A stretch of DNA of 64,000 bases from assembly GCA_944381625.1 (NCBI GenBank), contig CALWLW010000016.1, forward strand, positions 1-64,000. The letters run 5' to 3'. The DNA comes from an uncultured Lachnoclostridium sp. GTDB lineage: Bacteria > Bacillota > Clostridia > Lachnospirales > Lachnospiraceae. Of the stretch, positions 17,571-26,848 are shown one piece after another (within the stretch, counting starts at the first letter, position 1; each line of letters starts with the position of its first letter). The translations under genes were made by a program, and so were the position numbers. Below the pieces are notes generated by a model. It was not told the origin of the DNA and searched no databases. It saw nothing but the letters and a program-made list of their open reading frames with translations.

Positions 17571-17780
17571 AATATTAAGGAACTGTTCAGCCATGCGGCT
17601 GAAGATATCAAAACGCGGCGCAAGCTGGCTTGCAGAGAGGTTTTGATATCTTCAGACATAGGGCGCTTAGCCCCTATCGAGGATTCAGCCGCGTCAGCGG
17701 CGACAGAGCAGCGTTAGCTGCGGGAATCCGAGATGCATGGCTGAATAGTTACAATATTAAGGAACTGTTCAGCCATGCGG
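17571..17780. mobile_element. MITE-like palindromic element with 8-bp target duplication
   Basis: The core is 17579-17752, 174 bp, GC-rich and without a gene. Its ends GGAACTGTTCAGCCATGC and GCATGGCTGAATAGTTAC are inverted repeats with 16 of 18 matches, and both sides carry AATATTAA (17571-17578 and 17753-17760). A long internal palindrome pairs CTGAAGATATCAAAAC with GTTTTGATATCTTCAG. After the right duplication a second copy of the left end follows (17761-17780), so a second element or remnant adjoins it. It lies between the PadR promoter and guaA. Confidence 0.75.
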
Positions 17781-17918
17781 AAGCGTATGGCAAAACGCTG
17801 TACGGGGTGGACTGTAACCGTGAAAGAGCAGATGGAGGGAGAATTGTTTCACGGGCTTGTCAAGGAGGTGGACATCACTTATAATGACAGGAGAGAAAAC
17901 AATGAGGAGGATACTGGT

Positions 17919-19460
17919 TTGGCAAGAGAGATGGTCATTGTACTGGATTTCGGCGGTCAGTACAATCAGCTGATCGCGCGCAGAGTCCGCGAATGCAATG
18001 TATACTGTGAAGTACATCCGTATACCATGAGCCTGGAAAAGATCCGGGAACTGAATCCAAAAGGAATCATTTTCACCGGAGGGCCCAACAGCGTATACGA
18101 TGAAACTTCCCCGCATTACCAGAAAGAGATATTTGACATTGGGGTACCGATCCTGGGCATCTGTTATGGGTCCCAGTTGATGGCGTATACCCTGGGAGGA
18201 GAGGTGAAGACCGCGCCGGTCAGCGAATACGGCCATACGGAGACGGAGGTGGATACCTCTTCCGTGCTGTTTAGGGATGTAGAGCCGTCTACAGCGGTCT
18301 GGATGAGCCATACGGATTATATCGCACAGGTACCGGAGGGCTTCCGCGTCACGGCGCATACGCCGGTCTGCCCGGTAGCGGCCATGGAATGTGCGGAGCG
18401 GGGGCTGTATGCGACGCAGTTTCACCCGGAAGTGATGCATACCAAAGAAGGCCAGAAGATGCTGAGAAACTTCGTGTATGAGGTGTGCGGATGCAGCGGA
18501 GACTGGCAGATGGGATCGTTCGTGGAGGAGACGATCCGGCAGATCCGTGAAAAGGTGGGCGATGGAAAAGCGCTCTGCGCCCTGTCGGGCGGCGTGGATT
18601 CATCCGTGGCGGCTGTCCTCATGTCCAAGGCAATTGGCAAGCAGCTCACCTGTGTGTTCGTGGATCATGGCCTGATGCGCAAAAACGAAGGGGACGAGGT
18701 GGAAGCGGTCTTCGGCCCGAACGGTCCGTATGAGTTGAATTTTATCCGCGTCAACGCCCAGCAGAGATATTATGAGAAGCTGAAGGGCGTGACGGAGCCG
18801 GAGGCGAAGCGTAAGATCATCGGAGAGGAATTCATCCGTATTTTCGAGGAAGAGGCGAAGAAGATCGGCGCCGTGGACTTTCTGGTGCAGGGAACGATTT
18901 ATCCCGACGTGATCGAATCCGGTCTGGGCAAATCCGCTGTGATCAAGTCCCATCATAATGTGGGCGGCCTTCCGGATGTGGTGGATTTCAAGGAGATTAT
19001 TGAGCCGCTGAGAATGCTGTTTAAGGACGAGGTACGCAAAGCGGGCCTGGAGCTGGGTATCCCCGAGTACCTTGTGTACCGTCAGCCCTTCCCCGGCCCC
19101 GGCCTGGGAATCCGGATCATTGGCGAGGTGACGGAAGAGAAGGTGCGTATCGTTCAGGACGCCGACGCCATTTACCGGGAAGAAATCGCGAAAGCCGGTT
19201 TGGACAAGGGCCTCGGCCAGTATTTTGCCGGCCTTACAAACATGCGCTCTGTGGGCGTTATGGGCGATTTCAGAACGTATGACTATGCGGTGGCCCTGCG
19301 CGCGGTGAACACCAGTGACTTTATGACCGCCGAGTGTGCGCAGATTCCTTATGAAGTGCTGTTCAAGGTGACGAGCAGGATCATCAATGAGGTGAAGGGT
19401 GTGAACCGGGTCATGTATGATTTGACCAGTAAACCGCCGGGGACGATTGAGTTTGAATAG
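17919..19460 (+). CDS. guaA: GMP synthase (glutamine-hydrolysing)
   Basis: 513 residues. It converts XMP, glutamine and ATP to GMP. The glutaminase domain (about 1-195) has the catalytic cysteine in GICYGSQLM and FHPEV; the ATP pyrophosphatase domain has [12 protein letters not shown]; the C-terminal dimerisation domain ends GTIEFE. TTG 17919 is chosen because GAGGAGG lies eight bases upstream and the protein then starts [14 protein letters not shown], as in relatives; ATG 17931 would be too far from it. The last four codons, including the stop, form the integration core repeated three times downstream. Confidence 0.97.
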   Translation: MAREMVIVLDFGGQYNQLIARRVRECNVYCEVHPYTMSLEKIRELNPKGIIFTGGPNSVYDETSPHYQKEIFDIGVPILGICYGSQLMAYTLGGEVKTAPVSEYGHTETEVDTSSVLFRDVEPSTAVWMSHTDYIAQVPEGFRVTAHTPVCPVAAMECAERGLYATQFHPEVMHTKEGQKMLRNFVYEVCGCSGDWQMGSFVEETIRQIREKVGDGKALCALSGGVDSSVAAVLMSKAIGKQLTCVFVDHGLMRKNEGDEVEAVFGPNGPYELNFIRVNAQQRYYEKLKGVTEPEAKRKIIGEEFIRIFEEEAKKIGAVDFLVQGTIYPDVIESGLGKSAVIKSHHNVGGLPDVVDFKEIIEPLRMLFKDEVRKAGLELGIPEYLVYRQPFPGPGLGIRIIGEVTEEKVRIVQDADAIYREEIAKAGLDKGLGQYFAGLTNMRSVGVMGDFRTYDYAVALRAVNTSDFMTAECAQIPYEVLFKVTSRIINEVKGVNRVMYDLTSKPPGTIEFE

Positions 19461-19525
19461 TAAACAGAGAGCCGGGAAGCCGCATAAACAGCGGACTTTC
19501 CGGCTCTTAGTGTGTGGCGTGATAC
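19449..19525 (+). other. Left attachment site of the guaA island, with guaA terminator
   Basis: The core GAGTTTGAATAGTA (19449-19462) spans the guaA stop codon. It is followed by a terminator with stem AGAGCCGG / CCGGCTCT (19468-19475, 19500-19507). Core and terminator recur at 32479 and 33960 with few differences, and the core alone at 30826. Integration at a gene's 3' end that leaves the gene intact is typical of tyrosine recombinases; guaA is a known target. Confidence 0.85.
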
Positions 19526-19721
19526 CTTTTTGATACCTAAATACTATTTTGGCTGTTGGCAAGATTTAGTTTTTAAAGAAGGTATGAGCATTTGATGTTT
19601 TAGATTAGGTGTTACAATACCGTTTATAGTAGTTGTAATTCTGAACATTTGTGTAGAAGTAATTATGTGAGGGCCATTATTACTTACATTTTTAATACTA
19701 TTTGTTAGTAAGGTATTCATT

Positions 19722-20822
19722 TTAAACTCGCTCCTTCCAACCTTCGGAATATGGAATAGAATTAAATCCTAAAGTCATATCAGCATTACGCCAATAAGTA
19801 ACACTAAATTTATTTTTCATTTCATATGATATTCTTGAACTTTCTATTATTGCCAAAAAAACTTCAATTTCAATAGGGGTTCGTGTAGAAATAGGAGTCT
19901 GGCTTGCGGCATTAACGATTAACTGATTTGCTACGTCAGGAGGCGTATTGGCAGGTAAATTTAAAATTGGTACTGTATCGAGTTTGCATTTAGTGGTAGG
20001 ATCATTCATTAGTTCATTTAAAAGATTGAATTCTATATCAGCTTTCATTTCAGTAGAATAATCTTGCCATATTTTCCAGATTATATCTTCTTCGGCTTTG
20101 GATGGAATAGTAATGTTTAAGCCTATTTCCTGAGCTTCTTTTCTACTAACAGCATAGCCGTGATGATAATAAGATGAATTTAACTTTTGAGCAATGTTTG
20201 AAGCGGTTGTAGCATCATCAAAATGTGTTTCAAGCATTTTTTTGCTTAATGAAAGAGAAAGTTGTTGGCTTCTTTTTGCATTACCAATAGGAATTGCTCC
20301 GACTTCAGTGGTTAAGTTAGAAAGTGCTGACGCTAAATAAGCTTGATCAGTAATACCAACATCTTCTTTTAAAAATTCAATGTAATTTCTTATATCTTCC
20401 GAGCTAAAGTGTAAATCAGAGCTTTGTCCCATTACATTAGGTTTAGCTATTGTTAATTGAGGGTCAACGGGTCCAAGATTTGAAAATGGATGCATCAAGA
20501 TATCATCTGCGCCCAGTGCTAAAATAGTAGCAGCACTATATGCTACATATGGTACGACAACAGTAATATGTTCAAATCGTTCTCTCAAGATACTTATAAT
20601 TCGTAGTGAAGTAATGGGATCTCCACCATTACTAATAATCATAAAATCAATATCTTTTACCTCTGATGGAATATGGCTAATAACCTCTATAATTTTTGTA
20701 ATAGAATCAGATGCCATATTAACAGAAAGATTAGGCCTTATAGAAGTAACATAACAAATCATAGGATGCTTTCTTATAGATGAGAACTCTTCAAATAAAA
20801 TTTTTCTTTCATTATAACTCAT
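19722..20822 (-). CDS. SDH-family Clp-fold serine proteinase-like protein
   Basis: 366 residues. The Clp/crotonase fold is visible in DIDFMIISNGGDPITSLRII, VPYVAYSAATILALGADDIL and MHPFSNLGPVDPQL. By comparison with the SDH (Ser-Asp-His) family, Ser96, Asp106 or 107 and His111 are the likely catalytic residues. No signal peptide or membrane segment is evident, unlike many SDH relatives, and the C-terminal 200 residues are not assigned. It is AT-rich, transcribed toward guaA, and is the first cargo gene inside the left end of the island. An AAAAGGAGA site precedes ATG 20822. A role in island maintenance or defence is speculative. Confidence 0.75.
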   Translation of the reverse strand: MSYNERKILFEEFSSIRKHPMICYVTSIRPNLSVNMASDSITKIIEVISHIPSEVKDIDFMIISNGGDPITSLRIISILRERFEHITVVVPYVAYSAATILALGADDILMHPFSNLGPVDPQLTIAKPNVMGQSSDLHFSSEDIRNYIEFLKEDVGITDQAYLASALSNLTTEVGAIPIGNAKRSQQLSLSLSKKMLETHFDDATTASNIAQKLNSSYYHHGYAVSRKEAQEIGLNITIPSKAEEDIIWKIWQDYSTEMKADIEFNLLNELMNDPTTKCKLDTVPILNLPANTPPDVANQLIVNAASQTPISTRTPIEIEVFLAIIESSRISYEMKNKFSVTYWRNADMTLGFNSIPYSEGWKERV

Positions 20823-20873
20823 GTTTATTCTCCTTTTATAATGGTTAAATACAAAAATAGAGGAAATGTCATT

Positions 20874-21440
20874 TTACTTTCGCCATAGAAAGCTATTATT
20901 TCTCTTATCATTCCCTTTTTCGTCAACATCGCTACTGGTTGCAGGCCAGTTGATCTTCCATTCAAAATATTCGTCTTCTGAAATCTCTCCGTTCTTTAAC
21001 TGCTCTTTTCGCAGACACCATTCACGCAGAAATTCATTTACTAGACCATAATCAATCCACATACCCACAGGAGCATGAGCAGGCCATTCGTCGCTGTCAT
21101 TATACCGGACAGATTTATCATCAGAAGCGTTGCACTTACCGGGATTACGCACAAGTTGGAATAAATGAAAGGTGTTGCGATTATCTTCGTCAAGCCAGAA
21201 GAATGTTTGCATAATGTCCTCGGCGCAGCCAGGGGCTTCGGTGATAAAATTGATATAGTTCACATTTAAAATCTTAGCAATTTCCATGAGCGTGTCTTTT
21301 TTAGGGACACGATAACCAGACTCATATTGCGCTACACGAACATCAGCATTTCGTTCCTCGTATCCCAGTTTTAAGCCTAATTCGCGCTGTGTTAATCCAC
21401 GAAATGTACGTATTCTCTTAATTCGTTCTCCTAATATCAT
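20874..21440 (-). CDS. XRE-family helix-turn-helix regulator
   Basis: 188 residues. The N-terminal domain (about 1-65) is a lambda-repressor-type HTH: RIKRIRTFRGLTQRELGLKL, RVAQYESGYRVPKKDTLMEI. The rest is soluble and unassigned, with NGEISEDEYFEWKINWP near the C-terminus, a motif often seen in Lachnospiraceae HTH proteins. It is directly upstream of the SDH protease gene (51 bases) and may regulate the left part of the element. Confidence 0.88.
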   Translation of the reverse strand: MILGERIKRIRTFRGLTQRELGLKLGYEERNADVRVAQYESGYRVPKKDTLMEIAKILNVNYINFITEAPGCAEDIMQTFFWLDEDNRNTFHLFQLVRNPGKCNASDDKSVRYNDSDEWPAHAPVGMWIDYGLVNEFLREWCLRKEQLKNGEISEDEYFEWKINWPATSSDVDEKGNDKRNNSFLWRK

Positions 21441-21461
21441 AAATCATGTCCTTTCTGAAAT

Positions 21462-21935
21462 CTATAAATTATATGTCATAATCCATTCGTCTCCGATTTC
21501 CTTTATGATTCTAAAACCTATTTTTTGGTACAGTTTAGCTGCATAATTAGCTTTTTGAACGGAAAGTGAAACACATTTATAATCATGTATTTGTAGCAGA
21601 GACAACAATTCTTTTATCAAACTGCTCCCAATTCCCTGCCCTCGATATTTTTTATACAGAGAGATTGCAAGGGAAGGCGTCTTATCATCAATATGTCCGT
21701 AATCATTCATGATTCTCACCCAGACAGCACCAATGATTTTATTCTCGACTTCAGCAACTAATGCAAAATCATCTTTTGACGCTCCGAAACCCTTAACATA
21801 AACCTGCAGTTCAGGAGCAGTAATAATACCTTTTGAAGGTGGATCTACTCCTTCTGGAACAAAAATAGCTTCGTATAAAAAATCGTCCAATAACGGATAC
21901 TCCTGTGCTGTCATTTCCCGTATTGTATATTTCAT
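21462..21935 (-). CDS. GNAT-family N-acetyltransferase
   Basis: 157 residues, one GNAT domain: YTIREMTAQEYPLLDDFLYE, IIGAVWVRIMNDY, the acetyl-CoA loop LYKKYRGQGIGSSLIKEL, and CVSLSVQKANYAAKLYQKIG. Substrate unknown. It is 21 bases upstream of the XRE gene and in the same direction, so it likely leads a three-gene operon GNAT-XRE-SDH on the island. Confidence 0.9.
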   Translation of the reverse strand: MKYTIREMTAQEYPLLDDFLYEAIFVPEGVDPPSKGIITAPELQVYVKGFGASKDDFALVAEVENKIIGAVWVRIMNDYGHIDDKTPSLAISLYKKYRGQGIGSSLIKELLSLLQIHDYKCVSLSVQKANYAAKLYQKIGFRIIKEIGDEWIMTYNL

Positions 21936-22017
21936 AAAGCCCTCCCGTGAAAATGGCTATCCTATTTTTTATATTTTAGCATAACTCAAATCATACGACA
22001 ACAGAAATTTATCGTAA

Positions 22018-22125
22018 ATGCTAAACTTAATAAAAAAGATAAGTTTAACAAATACGCTATTGAAAATAACAAAAATGCTAAGTATAATAAAAATACGGAG
22101 CTTAACAAAAAGGCTAAATGAATAA
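22018..22125 (+). repeat. Degenerate AT-rich tandem repeats ahead of the excisionase gene
   Basis: About six irregular units of 16-21 bases, roughly GCTAAnnnTAAnAAAAA, e.g. GCTAAACTTAATAAAAA, GCTAAGTATAATAAAAA and GCTTAACAAAAAG. They fill the gap between the divergent GNAT and excisionase genes. They could be binding sites for an element regulator or Xis; this is a guess from position. Confidence 0.5.
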
Positions 22126-22138
22126 GGAGGATATCTAG

Positions 22139-22327
22139 TTGAAAAATGATTTATTTGTAACAGCCGGAGAAGTTGCACAGGATTTGGGTGTTTCAAAACC
22201 ATTTGCCTACAAATTAGTGCGGCAGATGAATGAAGAACTGGAAGCAAAAAGATTTATTACAATTGCCGGAAGAGTAAGCAGAAAATACTATGAAGAAAAA
22301 TTCTATGGTATGGCGCAGGCAAATTAA
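22139..22327 (+). CDS. Excisionase-like small helix-turn-helix protein
   Basis: 62 residues: VTAGEVAQDLGVSKPFAYKL followed by VRQMNEELEAKRF, a MerR/excisionase-type winged HTH with a basic C-terminus. Start is TTG 22139 with AGGAGG about eight bases upstream. It lies 15 bases before the integrase gene, the usual place of the recombination directionality factor in small Bacillota elements. Confidence 0.8.
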   Translation: MKNDLFVTAGEVAQDLGVSKPFAYKLVRQMNEELEAKRFITIAGRVSRKYYEEKFYGMAQAN

Positions 22328-22342
22328 GAGGGAGGTGAAGTC

Positions 22343-23428
22343 ATGGCGGCGTACAAAGATGAAAAACGTGGAACGTGGTATGTATCGTTTCACTATTATG
22401 ACTGGACAGGAAAAAACTGTCGGAAAGTGAAAAGAGGTTTTAAGACCAAACGGGAAGCGACAGAATGGGAACATCATTTTCGTATGAAAGAAGCTTCTGA
22501 TCTGGATATGACTTTTGGCGAGTTTGTAGAAGCCTACACCAGAGATATGAAGCCGAAACTAAAACACAATACTTGGCTGACAAAGGAGCATATTCTGCGG
22601 ACGAAGTTATTGCCATATTTTAAGGACAAGAAAATGCGTGACATTCGTGCGACAGATATTATCCAATGGCAGAATGAACAGATTTCTTATCGTGATGCTA
22701 AAGGAAAACCTTATGCGCCTACGTATCTGAAAACTCTGCAATCAGAATTAAGTGCTCTTTTTAATCATGCGGTGCGTTTCTATGAGCTGAAAAGCAATCC
22801 GGTTGTAAAGGCTGGGCCGCTTGGAAAAGGGAAAGCAGAGGAAATGCTTTTCTGGACAAAAGAGGAATACTTAAAATTTATTGAAGCGGTAAAAGACAAG
22901 CCATATTCATACCATGCATTCCAGATATTATACTGGTGTGGTCTGCGCGTAGGAGAACTGTTAGCACTTACTCCGCAGGATATTGATTTTGATAACAAGG
23001 TCATTCGGATTACAAAATCCTATCAGCGATTAGAGGGGAAAGACGTCATTACAGATCCGAAGACTCCAAAAAGTAAACGGAATATAAGTATGCCGGATTT
23101 CCTGTGTGATGAATTGAAAGATTATATCAGTAGATTATATGGGCTTCTTCCTACGGATCGTATCTTTCATCTGACAAAAAGTTTTCTGCACCATGAAATG
23201 ACAAGCGGTGCAGAGAAAGCAGGAGTAAAGCGTATCAGAATCCATGATTTGAGACATTCGCATATTTCTCTGCTGATCAGTATGGGATTTTCGGCTGTAT
23301 CAATTGGAAATAGGGTAGGACATGAAAGTGTTGATATTACTTATCGTTATGCACATATGTTTCCAACAGAGCAGACAAAAATGGCAATATTATTGAACGA
23401 AGAATTTAAGGAGGGCATGGAAGAATGA
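22343..23428 (+). CDS. int: Tyrosine recombinase / site-specific integrase
   Basis: 361 residues. Arm-type DNA-binding domain at the N-terminus (YVSFHYYDWTGKN), SAM-like core-binding domain (about 57-150), catalytic domain from about 168. Catalytic residues: Arg202 (CGLRVGELLAL), His301 and Arg304 (HDLRHSHISLL), His327 (VGHESVDITY) and Tyr336; the Lys lies near 240-245. It should recombine the GAGTTTGAATAGTA core at guaA. It is the only integrase in the array, so it may also act on the neighbouring segments. Confidence 0.96.
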   Translation: MAAYKDEKRGTWYVSFHYYDWTGKNCRKVKRGFKTKREATEWEHHFRMKEASDLDMTFGEFVEAYTRDMKPKLKHNTWLTKEHILRTKLLPYFKDKKMRDIRATDIIQWQNEQISYRDAKGKPYAPTYLKTLQSELSALFNHAVRFYELKSNPVVKAGPLGKGKAEEMLFWTKEEYLKFIEAVKDKPYSYHAFQILYWCGLRVGELLALTPQDIDFDNKVIRITKSYQRLEGKDVITDPKTPKSKRNISMPDFLCDELKDYISRLYGLLPTDRIFHLTKSFLHHEMTSGAEKAGVKRIRIHDLRHSHISLLISMGFSAVSIGNRVGHESVDITYRYAHMFPTEQTKMAILLNEEFKEGMEE

Positions 23429-23814
23429 GCGGTACACACAAATATCCGACAATTAGCTTTCGTATTTCTCCCAGAGAACGAGATGAAATCGAAGCGAAAA
23501 TTCTTGTCAGTGGTATGAAGAAAAAAGATTATTTTGTCCGTTCCTGTATTTACAATCGTGTTTGTGTGGTAGGGAAGAAAGAGATTGTCTATCAGATTGT
23601 AGAGAAATTACAGGAAATGGAAAACAGTCTGTTAGAAATAGCAGAGCAATTAAAGGACGGAAAGAAAGAGATTACTTCAGAAGAAATCAGGGAGCTGCAT
23701 ACAGCTTATGAGGATATGTTAAAAGCAGTTCTCTGGATGTTGGACGGAGCAAGATATCTGTGGCAGGAAATTGATGAAAAAAGCCCAGACAGCGGCAACT
23801 GTCAGGGCATGTGA
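23425..23814 (+). CDS. MobC-like ribbon-helix-helix mobilization accessory protein
   Basis: 129 residues. The start KYPTISFRISPRERDEIEAK with ILVSGMKKKDYFVRSCIYN is the ribbon-helix-helix and adjoining region of relaxosome accessory proteins; a helical, coiled-coil-prone C-terminus follows. It overlaps the integrase stop by four bases. It would bind DNA near oriT and assist the relaxase encoded 1.4 kb downstream. Confidence 0.75.
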   Translation: MSGTHKYPTISFRISPRERDEIEAKILVSGMKKKDYFVRSCIYNRVCVVGKKEIVYQIVEKLQEMENSLLEIAEQLKDGKKEITSEEIRELHTAYEDMLKAVLWMLDGARYLWQEIDEKSPDSGNCQGM

Positions 23815-23903
23815 TAACGGAAACCTCTGTTATCGGTAATCACAGTATGAGTATAGCAGAGGCTTCTTCCAGTGACAATGAGATTTTAAAAACGGAGGGC
23901 ATT

Positions 23904-24884
23904 ATGGCAGAAACCAGAACAGAATTACAGATGATTAAAATGTCGGAGATACAGTCGCAGGAAGTAGTATGGCTGTGGTATCCATTTATTCCATATGGGA
24001 AGCTGACAATTATACAAGGCGATCCGGGAGACGGTAAAACAACATTTGTACTTAATATAGCAGCAAAATTATCAAAGGGTGAGGGCTTAGACAATGACAT
24101 GAAGCTGACAGATCCATTGGCGGTAATCTACCAGAGTGCGGAGGATGGACTCAACGATACGATAAAACCTCGCTTGGAAGCAGCAGGAGCAGATTGTGAG
24201 AACATTTCTGTTATTGATGAAAGTATAAAATCACTTTCTATGATAGATGAACGATTGGAGGAAGCGCTTATAAGGACCAAGGCAAAACTTCTTATTTTAG
24301 ATCCGATACAGGCGTATCTCGGCGGCAGTATGGATATGAATCGAGCAAATGAAGCAAGGGATATGACAAAAAAACTTGCATCTCTGGCAGAAAAATATCG
24401 ATGTGCTATTGTGCTTGTAGGACACATGAACAAAGCAGCAGGGAATAAAGCGGCATATAGAGGAATGGGTTCTATTGACTTTTTTGCAGTAGCAAGAAGT
24501 GTATTGCTAGTTGGCAGAGTGGAAGGTGAAGAGAATATAAGAGCTGTAGTCCAGATAAAAAATAATCTGGCGGGATTCGGTCATCCGAAAGCATTTCAAT
24601 TATCGGAGGACGGTTTTCTTTGGCTCGGGGATTATGAGATAACAGCAGATGAAGTTTTAGGCGGAATTGCTCCAAAAGCGAATAAATTGGAACAGGCAAA
24701 GCGTCTACTCCGGAAACTTGCAGAAACAAACAATGCTATACAGAGCAATGAAATTTTTAATCTTGCGGAGGAACAGAATATATCCAGACGGACGCTTGAA
24801 AATGCAAAAAAGGAATTGGGAGTAAAAGCGAAGAGGATAAACAATTCTTGGTATTGGGAATTGAACAAAGTAAAAACAGATTAA
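23904..24884 (+). CDS. RepA-like AAA ATPase / RecA-fold helicase
   Basis: About 326 residues from ATG 23904 (CGGAGGG upstream); GTG 23811, overlapping the previous stop, would add 31 residues. The Walker A box is in GDPGDGKTTFVLNIAAKL, Walker B in KLLILDPIQAYLGG, with VLVGHMNKAAGNKAAYRGMG after it, typical of plasmid RepA-like hexameric ATPases (AAA_25). The C-terminus is a predicted winged helix. It may help replicate the excised element. Confidence 0.82.
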   Translation: MAETRTELQMIKMSEIQSQEVVWLWYPFIPYGKLTIIQGDPGDGKTTFVLNIAAKLSKGEGLDNDMKLTDPLAVIYQSAEDGLNDTIKPRLEAAGADCENISVIDESIKSLSMIDERLEEALIRTKAKLLILDPIQAYLGGSMDMNRANEARDMTKKLASLAEKYRCAIVLVGHMNKAAGNKAAYRGMGSIDFFAVARSVLLVGRVEGEENIRAVVQIKNNLAGFGHPKAFQLSEDGFLWLGDYEITADEVLGGIAPKANKLEQAKRLLRKLAETNNAIQSNEIFNLAEEQNISRRTLENAKKELGVKAKRINNSWYWELNKVKTD

Positions 24885-25030
24885 GGCAACAGCGCAACAA
24901 TGCAGGGTATATAGAATTTGCGGATTTAGGATTTGTAAGGTTGCAAAACATATAGACATTGCATTGTTGCGGTCTTGGAGAGGAGCGTGGGATATGATAG
25001 GGAAGCAGAAATGCGGCAGGAACTGCTGCT

Positions 25031-25206
25031 CCGTCCATAGGACGGAAAAGGTCTACGCTCCGCTTCGGTCGGTGCAGAGCAGACGTCCCCCGGACGTCTT
25101 GCACCCCGGCAGGGCGCAAAGGCAGCTTTTGATGGACGGAACGGCTGTCAAAAGTGCTTTTGCGTTACTTTCGGCGAAAGTAACAAAGCCTATGTGCCTG
25201 TCGGCA
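25031..25206 (+). other. Hairpin-rich oriT candidate upstream of the relaxase
   Basis: The 368-base gap 24885-25252 holds no convincing gene but has a dense run of inverted repeats: CCGTCCATAGGACGG (25031-25045), AGACGTCCCCCGGACGTCT (25081-25099, extended by GGTGCA/TGCACC), CTTTTGA/TCAAAAG (about 25126-25153), GTTACTTTC/GAAAGTAAC (25164-25184) and GTGCCTGTCGGCAC (25194-25207). It is much more GC-rich than the rest of the element. MOBV relaxases nick at such sites just upstream of their own gene. Confidence 0.6.
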
Positions 25207-25252
25207 CAAAATATGACAGATAAAAAGAAATGGAGAGAGAGGTGTAAGCCTA

Positions 25253-26683
25253 TTGGAGAGAACGATTAGCGGAATGATGGGGAAAGGTTCTGTAAATCAC
25301 AATACAAGAGCATTTTCAGCAAAGAATGTAGATAAGAAAAGAAGCCGGGACAATGTGGAATTTTGTCACAAGGATATAAAGGCAGTGTATCACGAATTGT
25401 TTGACGAAGCTCTGGAACGGTACAATGCGAAGCAGAAACGGAGTGACCGGAAGATTGAAAACTATTATGAGAAAATCCGGCAGGGGAAGCAGGAGAAACT
25501 GTTTTACGAAGTAATTTTCCAGATAGGTAACAGAGATGACATGAATGCACGGAGTGAGGAGGGGCAGTTGGCAAAGCAGATACTTATTGATTTTATGACA
25601 GACTTTCAAAGCAGGAATCCGAATCTTCATGTATTCTCGGCACATCTGCACATGGATGAGGAAACACCGCACATTCATATTGATTTTGTTCCTTTTACCA
25701 GTGGGAGTAAGAGAGGACTTGATACCAGAGTGTCACTGAAAGGAGCATTGGCAGAGCAGGGGGGTGCAGGAGGCACCAGAGGAGCAACGGAATGGAACCA
25801 GTGGATTGAATCCGAGAAAAAGGAATTTGCGGCAGTCATGGAACGGTATGGTGTTGAATGGCTGCAGAAAGGTACGCACAACAAACATCTGTCAGTGTTG
25901 GATTATGAGAAGCAGGAGCGTGCAAAAGAGGTTGCGGAGCTTGACAGTCAGCTTGCACAATCAGAAAGGGCATTACAGACAGTAAATAAAATAGTGGACG
26001 GTCAGCTTGCCCGTGCGGAAGAACTGGCAGAGATAGGAGATCAGTTTCAAAGACGGAACGAGGAAATCAAAGCAGATAATGCAGAACTGGAAGAAGCATA
26101 TATAACCAAAAAACAGAGTTATAACAGTTTATCTGAAAAAAATAATCTGCTGATTGCCGAGAATGAGGATTTAGAAATGCAAAAGGAAAAGCGGTTATCC
26201 GACAACCGGGAATTGGAGAAACAGCAGCAGGAGCTTCAGAAAGAGATAGAAACTATGGTGGATTCTAAGACGGCTCTGGAACGTAATGTGAGAGCCTACG
26301 ATGAGGACAAACAATGGCAGCTTCCAGAGCCGGGAATGGTGCAGTCGGCGAAAGCCTATCGTGAAAAGGTTGCATTACCATTGATTACAAGGTTAAAGGA
26401 ACTTGTTAAAAGCCTGACAATTAAGTGTGTTGGTCTGATGGAGCAGGTCAAGAAGCTGACTGCAAAGGTAAATCAGCAGGGAGAGGATATTGCATGGTAC
26501 AAGAATAAAATCAAAGAGCAGAATAGCACAATGGAGCATTTGCAGGAGAAAGCGGAGGATTTGGAACGAGTGAAACAGTATGCCGGGGCAGACAAAATTG
26601 ACACCATTATCAGTAAGGTAAAAGGGCAGGAGTGTATGAAGCAACAGCTAAGACAGTATAACAGTTCAAATGTGACAAGATGA
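25253..26683 (+). CDS. mob: MOBV-family (Pre/Mob) relaxase
   Basis: 476 residues. The N-terminal part TISGMMGKGSVNHNTRAFSA matches the start of clostridial Mob proteins; the metal-binding motif is HLHMDEETPHIHIDF (His131, His133, and DEETPHIH at 135-142), the MOBV HxDExxPHxH pattern. Residues about 235-470 are mostly coiled coil. It would nick oriT and pilot the strand during conjugation driven by another element, since no type IV secretion genes are present. Start is TTG 25253, behind GAGAGGTG. Confidence 0.92.
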   Translation: MERTISGMMGKGSVNHNTRAFSAKNVDKKRSRDNVEFCHKDIKAVYHELFDEALERYNAKQKRSDRKIENYYEKIRQGKQEKLFYEVIFQIGNRDDMNARSEEGQLAKQILIDFMTDFQSRNPNLHVFSAHLHMDEETPHIHIDFVPFTSGSKRGLDTRVSLKGALAEQGGAGGTRGATEWNQWIESEKKEFAAVMERYGVEWLQKGTHNKHLSVLDYEKQERAKEVAELDSQLAQSERALQTVNKIVDGQLARAEELAEIGDQFQRRNEEIKADNAELEEAYITKKQSYNSLSEKNNLLIAENEDLEMQKEKRLSDNRELEKQQQELQKEIETMVDSKTALERNVRAYDEDKQWQLPEPGMVQSAKAYREKVALPLITRLKELVKSLTIKCVGLMEQVKKLTAKVNQQGEDIAWYKNKIKEQNSTMEHLQEKAEDLERVKQYAGADKIDTIISKVKGQECMKQQLRQYNSSNVTR

Positions 26684-26787
26684 AAAACTGATAATCTAAT
26701 GAAAGAGATTATAGCCAGTAAAGAGGGGATATGAGGAGAACTTATAATATGAAGACTAGACAAAAAGTGAGAAAATATAAAAAAATA

Positions 26788-26816
26788 TTGACCTATATAG
26801 ATTTGAGAGATATAAT
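26788..26816 (+). promoter_or_regulatory. Promoter of the five-gene cargo cassette
   Basis: TTGACC (26788-26793), exact 17-base spacer, TATAAT (26811-26816), 32 bases before the first gene. It separates the cassette from the mobilization genes. Confidence 0.8.
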
Positions 26817-26848
26817 TCTTTATATATAAAATGTAAAGAGGTGTTTGA

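Noticed and set aside
17775..17918. N-terminal extension of guaA
   Set aside because: It would run through the repeated MITE end; TTG 17919 has a strong ribosome site and gives a normal-length protein.
24964..25269. 101-codon frame in the oriT candidate region
   Set aside because: Its translation follows the palindromes (Arg-Pro-rich), lacks a ribosome site and overlaps the relaxase start.
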